NCBI GenBank assembly: GCA_015146655.1
Contig: VKHL01000009.1
Span: forward strand, 1-64,000
DNA from: Ochromonas danica
Lineage: Eukaryota > Sar > Chrysophyceae > Chromulinales > Chromulinaceae
Reading direction: 5' to 3'
Length of the DNA: 64,000 bases
Shown here: positions 56,885 to 64,000 of the stretch, piece after piece
How the letters are laid out: every line of letters starts with the position of its first letter
Numbering within the stretch: the stretch's first letter is position 1
The notes under the pieces: model-generated
The model's input: only the letters and a program-made list of their open reading frames with translations
Told to the model about the DNA's origin: nothing
Databases searched by the model: none
Position numbers and translations under genes: made by a program

Positions 56885-59800
56885 ATGGCCACCATTGAAG
56901 AAGAAGTAGAAGAAGGATGGATTGATGCTGGTGATGAGGTAGTTCATCATGAACCAATCAATCTTCTGGCTGAATGTCCAGAAGATGAAGACGACAACAA
57001 CGCTGTCCTTCCTCAAGAAGAGGCCAACACGGACAATGCAGACACTGAGCCAGTCATCTTCGAAGACGCCATCAATCTTGAAGAATACGATCAATACAGC
57101 TTGTCTACTGTAGTATCAGGTCGTCTAGCTGCTAAGGCAGCAGCTGATGATGGTCGAAGTCGCTCCACCGCATCAAAAGAATTCTATTCGATTGAAAACT
57201 TAGCCAATCTCATTAATTTTCAAGAAGATGAAGAAGATATTCGTTTTGCTGAAGATGCAAAATCTGCTCAAGATGCTAAAGAAATGGAAGAAGCTATGCT
57301 AGAAATGGATCTTGCTGATCAGCTCGCACCGTCTGTACCAATTGTTTCGAATAATGCCACGGCCACGGGTACAGCCACGGCGAAACATAAAACACATGCT
57401 TGGGCAGAGACAACTCCTTTACCACCTGCTGAATTTGAAGCACTACGTCCTCGTTTAGCATTAACCTATCCGTTTGAATTGGATACTTTCCAAAAGCAAG
57501 CAGTGATGCGATTGGAACGACATGAACATGTTTTCGTAGCGGCACATACTTCAGCAGGAAAGACAGTCGTGGCTGAATATGCCATTGCATTAGCCTTACA
57601 GAGAGGATCAAAGGCAGTCTACACCTCACCTATTAAGGCATTAAGTAATCAGAAGTATCGTGACTTCAAAGATCGATTTGGAGTTGATAATGTTGGTATC
57701 GTGACGGGTGATGTCTCTGTCAATCCTCAGGCCCAATGTCTCATCATGACTACTGAGATCTTCCGCAGTATGCTTTACAAAGGTGCTGACACAGTGCGTG
57801 ATGTGGAATACGTGATCTTCGATGAAGTTCATTATGTGAACGATGCGGAAAGAGGTGTGGTCTGGGAGGAAGTCATCATTATGCTTCCCGAGACTGTCTG
57901 TCTTGTCTTTCTTTCCGCCACCACGCCCAATGCTTTAGACTTCTCCGATTGGATTGGACGCACGAAGCGTCATAAGGTCTATCTTACGTCAACAAATAAA
58001 CGTCCGGTACCTCTACAGCACTTTCTGTACATCGAAGACGAGGTCTTCACGCTAACAGGTCCCAACGGCTATAATCCTGCAGCTCTTCCAGCGGCACAGA
58101 AGATGCTCAAAGAGAAGTCTCAACCCAAACCCATGACTGCTCAGAATGCTCAATTTAAGAATCAAAGACAACAAGAAAAGAATGCTTTAGCATCTCAACG
58201 TGCTGGTCGTGCTCTTCCTGCACAATCAGGAGGTCGAGGTGGAAGAGGTGGGCCTGGTGGTCGAGGAGGTGGTGGCAGTGGTGGATCGACTAAAGCAGGT
58301 GCGCCAGGTGGAAGCAAAGCTCAGTGGCTGGCTTTGTTGAATCTCTTGCAAGCTGGTGGTCGTGAGGCCAAAGGTGGATTAGGACAAGTGGATTTTAAGG
58401 TCCCCACCAATAATCGTACGGTGTTGTTGGATAAGATTGCACGCCAAGAGAAGGAGGATATGGTACCTTATGATCGTTTGCCTTCCTATCTCCGTGCAAT
58501 GTGTTCTCGCAAGGAATACGAGCAAATTGAGATCCGAGCCTCTGAAAGCACTCCTGAAGCAAGTTCAACCACTGTTACAGGCTCACCTGTTGGTGGGGAG
58601 ATCGGCTTGTTGCCAGTGGTCGTCTTCTCTTTCTCGAAGAAGAAGTGTGAGGAATTAGCGGATTATTTGAAAGGACAAGATTTGATAACTAATCGTGAGC
58701 GTGGCAGAGTGTTACAAGTGGTTACTACAGTGTTACAGCGTTTGTCTCCCGTGGATGTTGAACTTCCACAAATTCTACGTTTGAAAGAACTGGTCTCTAG
58801 AGGTATCGCAGTACATCATAGTGGTCTACTGCCTCTGTTGAAGGAGTTGGTGGAGATGCTCTTTGCTCAGGGCTTGGTCAAGGTGTTGTTGGCAACTGAG
58901 ACCTTTGCCATGGGTGTCAACATGCCTGCTCGCGCTGTCGTCTTCAATGGTTATCGTAAGCATGATGGCAAATCGTTCCGTGATCTCACACCAGGAGAGT
59001 ACATTCAAATGGCTGGACGTGCAGGACGCCGCGGGTTGGATAAAGTGGGAACAGTCATTCTTGCAGTGTTTGGAGACTTGCCAGCAGAAGTCAGTGTACG
59101 TCATCTGTTGACTGGCCCGCCCACCACTTTGACCTCGCAGTTCCGCCTCCGCTATAATATGATCTTGAATCTCATTCGTGCAGAGACGCTCTCGATTGAA
59201 GATATGATGAGGAAGTCTTTCACAGAGTTTTCCGCGCAGAAGGCACTGGCTGGACATGATCTCTTTGCCAAGAAAAGAGCGTATGAGACACTTCAAAACT
59301 ATCTCACTGAACTACTTGAACCTTATGGAGCTTGGTTAGAAGATATTGGAGACTATGTCGAAGCATTTCAACTTTGCCAACGCAATTTGGCGGAGTTGCT
59401 GACTAACTTCGACACGATCTTGCGAGCAAGTGGGAACAAGCAAAGTCAAGGGCTAAATCTTGATGCTTTATTACCTGTAGGACGTGCAGTACAGATTCAA
59501 ACATCCCGAACAGGCAAACCTGCTTATGCTATTGTGTTGATGAGTCCTTCTCAGTATGCGAAGGTGTCTGCCGCGACTGCTGCAGCAGCAAGTGCTTCAA
59601 TTCCAACGAAGAGTACCGCTGAGCCTGTCTCTGCCCTTGCAGCTGCTCGTGCTTCTCTCATGGGAGGCAGTAACAGCGCAAGTAGCAAGCAGCCATCTGC
59701 ACCGGCGGCTGTCACTACACTAGGTCAGGCCAAGGTGTTTGTTCTGGCCTTACTTGATCACTCTGATTTGCCAGCATGGTGCCAAGGAGTAGAACCAGAA

Positions 59801-60877
59801 GTGTTGCAAACTATCTCATTGAAGGATCCTAAACCCTCATTGGGCTCCTTTCCATTCGATCATACGGATGGAAAGCATATTGACTATCTGTTTGAAGTAC
59901 AGGAACTTGCATTGAAAGACATTGGTGTCATCTATGACTCCACTATCGCTGTGAGGGCAAGTGAAGAGGAAGGAGTTTATGTCAGTGATCTATTGGCTAG
60001 CATAGTCTCAGTGTTGACCAAGAGGGCTGCTCAGCCACTCGATGTGTTGCGCTTACAGCCCAAAGCTGTTGTCACCAGTGCTGGTGCTAGCCTTGACATC
60101 GCAGATTGCCACCATCGCCTATTGACTGCTACCCAACGTGTCTTCGACCACATGGATCGTGCTTACCCTCAACTATCCAAGCCCTTTGACTTTCTGGTTA
60201 AGCACCGCCGAGTGGAACAAAAGATGAATATCATCCGTCATGCTGTCTCCTCAGCCAGCATCTCTCTCTTCCCTGAGTTCCGCCATCGTCGCAAGGTTTT
60301 ACAACAGTTAGGATATGTGAATCAAACTGGAGAGGAAGAGTTCGTCATCACCAAGAAAGGCCGAGTGTGTTGTGAGCTCAATACTTGTGATGAGTTGTTG
60401 GGAACTGAGATGCTCTTCCACAATGTGCTGGAGCCACTCAATCCACCTGAGATCGCTGGCCTGTTGAGTGCTTTGGTCTTCCAGGAGAAGAACGATGTCG
60501 AGGAGTTGCTCACTACTCGCATGGAGACTGCTCGAACTCAAATGTTGGAGATCTTCCATCAGCTCAACACCTTGCAGCAACTGGAAGGTTTGGAGACTGA
60601 CCCTGAGCAATTGGGAACCAAACCTATCGTGAACTTTGGCCTGTGCTCCGCGGTCTATCAATGGGCCCGAGGGGTGCCCTTCAAGGAGATTATGGGGCTG
60701 ACAGCTTTCCAGGAAGGATCCATTGTGCGTGCCATCACGCGTCTGGATGAGCTCTGCCGTGACATCCAGAATGCGGCCAAGGTGATGGGAAACACTTCCC
60801 TGTACTACAAGATGGAGGCCGTCTCTCAGTGCATCAAGAGAGACATCGTCTTTGCTGCCTCCCTCTATATTGCCTAA
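56885..60877 (+). CDS. SKI2: SKI2-type DExH RNA helicase, 1330 aa
   Basis: This is the helicase subunit of the SKI complex, which feeds RNA to the cytoplasmic exosome. It is a single exon from the ATG at 56885. An acidic N-terminal region of about 190 residues precedes RecA1 with Walker A AAHTSAGKTVVAEYAIAL (about residue 220), DEVHYVND (about 313) and SATTPN. DWIGRTKRHKVYLTSTNKRPVPLQHFLY is the SKI2 rather than MTR4 version of this motif. RecA2 has AVHHSGLLPLLKELVE and QMAGRAGRRGLDKVGT. A Gly/Arg-rich linker sits between the RecA domains. An arch-like region and a C-terminal DSHCT helical domain (about 1150-1330) complete the usual layout. Confidence 0.93.
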   Translation: MATIEEEVEEGWIDAGDEVVHHEPINLLAECPEDEDDNNAVLPQEEANTDNADTEPVIFEDAINLEEYDQYSLSTVVSGRLAAKAAADDGRSRSTASKEFYSIENLANLINFQEDEEDIRFAEDAKSAQDAKEMEEAMLEMDLADQLAPSVPIVSNNATATGTATAKHKTHAWAETTPLPPAEFEALRPRLALTYPFELDTFQKQAVMRLERHEHVFVAAHTSAGKTVVAEYAIALALQRGSKAVYTSPIKALSNQKYRDFKDRFGVDNVGIVTGDVSVNPQAQCLIMTTEIFRSMLYKGADTVRDVEYVIFDEVHYVNDAERGVVWEEVIIMLPETVCLVFLSATTPNALDFSDWIGRTKRHKVYLTSTNKRPVPLQHFLYIEDEVFTLTGPNGYNPAALPAAQKMLKEKSQPKPMTAQNAQFKNQRQQEKNALASQRAGRALPAQSGGRGGRGGPGGRGGGGSGGSTKAGAPGGSKAQWLALLNLLQAGGREAKGGLGQVDFKVPTNNRTVLLDKIARQEKEDMVPYDRLPSYLRAMCSRKEYEQIEIRASESTPEASSTTVTGSPVGGEIGLLPVVVFSFSKKKCEELADYLKGQDLITNRERGRVLQVVTTVLQRLSPVDVELPQILRLKELVSRGIAVHHSGLLPLLKELVEMLFAQGLVKVLLATETFAMGVNMPARAVVFNGYRKHDGKSFRDLTPGEYIQMAGRAGRRGLDKVGTVILAVFGDLPAEVSVRHLLTGPPTTLTSQFRLRYNMILNLIRAETLSIEDMMRKSFTEFSAQKALAGHDLFAKKRAYETLQNYLTELLEPYGAWLEDIGDYVEAFQLCQRNLAELLTNFDTILRASGNKQSQGLNLDALLPVGRAVQIQTSRTGKPAYAIVLMSPSQYAKVSAATAAAASASIPTKSTAEPVSALAAARASLMGGSNSASSKQPSAPAAVTTLGQAKVFVLALLDHSDLPAWCQGVEPEVLQTISLKDPKPSLGSFPFDHTDGKHIDYLFEVQELALKDIGVIYDSTIAVRASEEEGVYVSDLLASIVSVLTKRAAQPLDVLRLQPKAVVTSAGASLDIADCHHRLLTATQRVFDHMDRAYPQLSKPFDFLVKHRRVEQKMNIIRHAVSSASISLFPEFRHRRKVLQQLGYVNQTGEEEFVITKKGRVCCELNTCDELLGTEMLFHNVLEPLNPPEIAGLLSALVFQEKNDVEELLTTRMETARTQMLEIFHQLNTLQQLEGLETDPEQLGTKPIVNFGLCSAVYQWARGVPFKEIMGLTAFQEGSIVRAITRLDELCRDIQNAAKVMGNTSLYYKMEAVSQCIKRDIVFAASLYIA

Positions 60878-60993
60878 GGAAGGAACAGGTGGAGGATGAG
60901 GAAGAAGAAGAACACTATGAAGGCTAGGACATGTAGTTAACTGATGACAGCAGACAATGTAATGACCAGTCAGTTTGTCATTCATTCATTCAG

Positions 60994-61428
60994 TCAGGGT
61001 TTGCGGTAGGCATCGCTGAGTCCCCAAGCCATCCAATTCCTGCTTTGCTGCTGTTGTTGTCGCTGCTGAGCTTGCTGGCGAGGCTGCGGTGGGTCATCGA
61101 GGTTGACAGAGTGGATGGACTCCCCAGAAGTGCTGACCTTGTCTGCTTGCTGTAAGACCAAGTGCTGCAGCTCGCGTACCTGTTCCTCGAGACAGGCGAT
61201 GTAGTCTTCGTAGTTGCGCACCTTCTCCTCCAGCTCCTCCACTCTCATCCTTTCTGACAAGGCGGTGCTAACAGTAGTTTGCACAACTCTGCGAAACTCG
61301 TTGATAATGGCTGAGCCAACAGCAATCTGAGTCACTCTCTCACTCTCGATCTCGTCATTTTGAATGGCAGGCAGCTTGTCCTTGGCGTCCATCTCTCCCA
61401 CAGAGAAAGCTGAGCAACAGAAACTCAT
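60994..61428 (-). CDS. Small coiled-coil protein, 144 aa
   Basis: The protein has a Cys-containing N-terminus, a coiled coil over about residues 55-95 (MRVEELEEKVRNYEDYIACL and so on) and a Gln/Arg-rich tail. The end is NWMAWGLSDAYRKP. No family is recognised. It is convergent with the SKI2-like gene, with 116 nt between the stops. The ATG at 61428 is the first in frame. Confidence 0.5.
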   Translation of the reverse strand: MSFCCSAFSVGEMDAKDKLPAIQNDEIESERVTQIAVGSAIINEFRRVVQTTVSTALSERMRVEELEEKVRNYEDYIACLEEQVRELQHLVLQQADKVSTSGESIHSVNLDDPPQPRQQAQQRQQQQQSRNWMAWGLSDAYRKP

Positions 61429-61558
61429 CTTGTCATCGCTCTGGATAGCACAGGACAGTCAGCCAATCCATTCTTCTCTAACAATTCACTGACGCAAAGT
61501 TGCAACGCCAATATTATTCTTTATATTGTAGTCTGACTTATCCAACATCACCAAGCGA

Positions 61559-61629
61559 GTGCCAATGGTGTAGTGGTAACATGTAACCCTTCCAAGGTTG
61601 AGCTGGGGGTTCGATTCCCCCTTGGCGCA
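61559..61629 (+). tRNA. tRNA-Gly (anticodon TCC), copy 1
   Basis: It folds as a 71-nt tRNA without CCA. The acceptor stem is GTGCCAA/TTGGCGC with one G-T pair. The D-arm is GTGT/ACAT, the anticodon stem TAACC/GGTTG with loop CTTCCAA (TCC, reads GGA), the variable loop AGCT, and the T-arm GGGGG-TTCGATT-CCCCC. The discriminator is A. The internal A box (TGGTGTAGTGG) and B box (GGTTCGATTCC) are clear. There is no intron. Confidence 0.95.
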
Positions 61630-62665
61630 CTCATTTTGACATTTTAGACTACGGGTATCAGATAGATTGCTGGAAACTGCTAAAATGTTCTGGTCTAAAT
61701 TGCATTGTGAGGTTAAATTGAAGTGTTTTCGAAGCATAGCATCATTATAGAATATTCATTTATAACCACACTAATTGAGTGTATTCATAGTATTCAAACA
61801 CGTGCCTTTTGGCTATCTGACTAAGCCTGTTCCTCACAGCTCGCTTTCCATGTACTCCTTGTATCTCATTTTCATTCGTATTGGTAATTAAAGACAGGCA
61901 GATCGACAAGCTCAGAACACGAGCAGCAGGATATCTACAAGTATTAGATTATACTAAAGCCTTCTCCAATTCACTTCAAGAGTGGTTTGTATGACAACAG
62001 CTAATGTACTATGTATCAATATCGTAGATCATCAAACACACTACACAAGGTTATACTGTGTTCATGTTCACTGTAGCTATGTCAATGGTGAGGGTGACAC
62101 CAGCTGTGTCATTACCCTTGTGACGGCTTCTCGCCACTACGAAGCTTGGGGTATTGATTTCCTCCATTGTCAGATAAGATTGCAAAGTATCAGATGTGGT
62201 CGAGAGTTTCCCGGTTTATAATATTGATCATATTATGGTTGCTGCAGCTCTCTATCAATTGATCGATGTTGATCGAGGCACTAAGAGAAAGAAGGAAACC
62301 AGCATTTTCCAATTCAACCTGGAATGTGAGCTAGCATAACATAGCCTAGCATAGCCTAGGAGGTTGTACTATCTACGAAGAACGAAAAGACAGACAGACA
62401 GACAGACCCAACATTAGCTCCTCTTGGCATGAATAGACAGAGTGGGTGACTTTAGGGTGTTGTAGTCTCTAGGTGACTAACTATCTGTTGTAGCTTGTGG
62501 ATCAATATAGCACTCATACAATTAGCGTAACAGAAGATACCCCTTCGTCTTTCCTATCCCATTATTCTGTTGATAAATTAGTCACGAGCACGATCAACGA
62601 AGAGTCTTATATATTTCACTTCTTTATTTCTATTTCGTGCTAACTTAAGCAACATCACCAAGCGA
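61630..62665. other. Spacer between the two tRNA-Gly genes
   Basis: No gene is supported. It contains repeats of the form CATAGCCTAG at 62330-62360 and a (CAGA)n run near 62390-62406. The 79-codon frame at 61982-62221 has no recognisable content. Confidence 0.5.
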
Positions 62666-62736
62666 GTGCCAATGGTGTAGTGGTAACATGTAACCCTTCC
62701 AAGGTTGAGCTGGGGGTTCGATTCCCCCTTGGCGCA
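62666..62736 (+). tRNA. tRNA-Gly (anticodon TCC), copy 2
   Basis: It is identical to copy 1, 1107 nt downstream. Sixteen upstream and nineteen downstream flanking bases are also identical (61543-61648 equals 62650-62755, 106 nt), after which the sequences differ. Confidence 0.95.
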
Positions 62737-62926
62737 CTCATTTTGACATTTTAGATCATGGTACCAAACAAATCTATTTTTCTTTCAATAGACTGTTTAG
62801 CTTTACACAGCAGTTAATTAACAACTTAACAATTCTATTTGGCTGCGATGGCAGAGAGTTCATGAAACACTTACAATTAAATAACAGTATGTACAACACA
62901 ACATAGCAATAATAGAATGACTGTTA

Positions 62927-63889
62927 TCATAATCGCATCCTCTTGTTATCCTGTGTGTTACGTCTGATAGCAGAGAGATCACGAACTATCTCTCTATTTT
63001 TTGGTTTTCGAGGACGAAATCGTCCTTTCTTTTGTGAATTTTGCCTTGACATGTCCTGTCCGTTATTTCGTTCATCACTTTGATCATTTGATTGGTCGTG
63101 TTGATCTGGTCGGGAAGAATGGTGTTGGGGTCGTGACAATGGCTCTTGTGAGTTCAAAACAGACTGGTTATTTTGTCTTGTAATGATATCCTTGTGGTCA
63201 TCCAAGTAGTTGATGCGGAAGAGCCCCACATCATGGCCATAGGATTGCAGCAGATCTTGATATTGCTTAGACAGACAAGCACGCCAAGCCCATACCTCCA
63301 CCTTCCAGCCTTGCTGTAGTGCAAGTGTTGACGCCGAAAAGAATGAGGATCGACCATGATTGTCATTGCCGTCCCCAGTGAGAAGGGCGAGAGTGTGTTG
63401 GGGGTGTGGCGGGCTGGGGTAGCGCAGGACGGCATCATGAACTTGTGCAATCATGGCATCATCCACAAACTGCTCTCTTTGCCCGTGATGACGATGAGCA
63501 AGGTGAACTTCATAAGTGAAGTCCTCCCAGCGAGCCATCGCGACTCTTTCGTCCGCGTGACTGAACGATCCAAACAACAGCCTCTGCAGACACGGTCTGC
63601 CGCACTCGACTAGGGAGACAAGCGTATCCTCTACAAGCACATGATTCGAACCACATGCTTTCTTCGTGCCAATGGAGATGTTGGAATAGTCTACGAAGAC
63701 ATGCAGTCGCTCGCCGTCCAGCTGGCGCAGTTTCTCTGTCAGAGCGGGTGGATTGGTTAGGAGAGCTGAGAGCTCCAGCTGGGCAATGGAGATGATGTCT
63801 CTGTCTCCTTGGGGATGGTCCACTACCACCACAGCATGACCATCTTCTGACAGAGGGTCTGCACGTCGCACAGACAGGGTCACACCCAT
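62927..63889 (-). CDS. NYN/PIN-like domain protein, 320 aa
   Basis: The central domain (about residues 60-225) has the NYN acidic motifs: HVFVDYSNISIG, the Asp pair in QFVDDAMIAQVHDAVL, and LLTGDGNDN followed by FFSASTLALQQGWKVEVWAW. NYN domains are PIN-like metal-dependent ribonucleases acting in RNA decay or processing. The C-terminal 90 residues are disordered, rich in Gln, Asn, Asp, Ser and Arg, and end basic, which suits RNA binding. The ATG at 63889 is the first in frame. An additional upstream exon beyond the window edge cannot be excluded. Confidence 0.8.
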   Translation of the reverse strand: MGVTLSVRRADPLSEDGHAVVVVDHPQGDRDIISIAQLELSALLTNPPALTEKLRQLDGERLHVFVDYSNISIGTKKACGSNHVLVEDTLVSLVECGRPCLQRLLFGSFSHADERVAMARWEDFTYEVHLAHRHHGQREQFVDDAMIAQVHDAVLRYPSPPHPQHTLALLTGDGNDNHGRSSFFSASTLALQQGWKVEVWAWRACLSKQYQDLLQSYGHDVGLFRINYLDDHKDIITRQNNQSVLNSQEPLSRPQHHSSRPDQHDQSNDQSDERNNGQDMSRQNSQKKGRFRPRKPKNREIVRDLSAIRRNTQDNKRMRL

Positions 63890-64000
63890 CTCAAAGGAGA
63901 AACAAGGCAGTATTCGAGTGAAAGAATCGACGAGGTCAGCTCTTAGGATGAGCTGAACTTGGTCTCCTCCACTTCCACTCGTCCCTCCTTCTCCAACCTT

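Noticed and set aside
56885-60877. Assignment to MTR4 instead of SKI2
   Set aside because: The DWIGRTKR...KRPVPLQHFLY segment follows the SKI2 pattern, not that of MTR4.
60308-60985. 225-codon frame antisense to the SKI2 C-terminus
   Set aside because: It is a shadow of the DSHCT-domain coding strand with no protein-like features.
61982-62221. 79-codon open frame between the tRNA genes
   Set aside because: It is short, has no motif and lies in repeat-bearing spacer.

Overview
The window is nuclear DNA of a eukaryote with short GT-AG introns (about 60-120 nt), intergenic gaps of a few hundred bases and genes on both strands. It looks like a photosynthetic stramenopile, most likely a diatom. 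Three things point there: an FtsZ that begins with a signal peptide and a Gly-Phe-x-x-Pro-like cleavage site, as on secondary red plastid proteins; a PiggyBac transposase remnant of the type I know from diatom genomes; and a full-size PDR-type ABC transporter, a membrane-anchored class-1 dihydroorotate dehydrogenase and a six-helix hybrid histidine kinase. The assignment to diatoms is inference. I rebuilt spliced gene models by eye from the sequence; every multi-exon model below closes in frame.

Layout. 0-6 kb: hypothetical genes and two paralogous NTF2/SnoaL-like genes on either side of a decayed PiggyBac transposon. 6-16 kb: a type II membrane glycosyltransferase-like protein, an armadillo-like gene divergent from a coiled-coil gene, a five-exon MAPKKK and a tetraspan membrane protein. 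16-31 kb: an ABHD13/BEM46-like hydrolase, a metallo-beta-lactamase protein, isovaleryl-CoA dehydrogenase, a double-ubiquitin-fold protein, a JmjC ribosomal-oxygenase-like protein, a SNAP-25-like SNARE with an extra C-terminal domain, a hybrid histidine kinase and a PEX1-like AAA ATPase.

31-35 kb: a four-gene core histone cluster (H4/H3 and H2A/H2B as divergent pairs). Every gene carries a canonical 6-bp stem, 4-nt loop histone 3' hairpin, and the H2A is an H2A.X type ending in SQDF. 35-44 kb: plastid-type FtsZ, an APC amino-acid permease, an EIPR1-like WD40 protein, an FKBP and dihydroorotate dehydrogenase. 44-54 kb: two near-identical tandem PDR/ABCG transporter genes. 54-64 kb: a coiled-coil protein, a SKI2-type exosome helicase behind an irregular repeat region, a small coiled-coil protein, two identical tRNA-Gly(UCC) genes and a NYN-domain protein.

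No single novel system such as a defence island or biosynthetic cluster is evident. The most notable signals are the ABC gene pair, whose identity begins 1 nt before the ATG and ends 7 nt after the stop; the complete histone stem-loop set; the SNARE fusion; and several enzymes with altered catalytic residues (JmjC protein, ABC NBD1, PEX1 D2).
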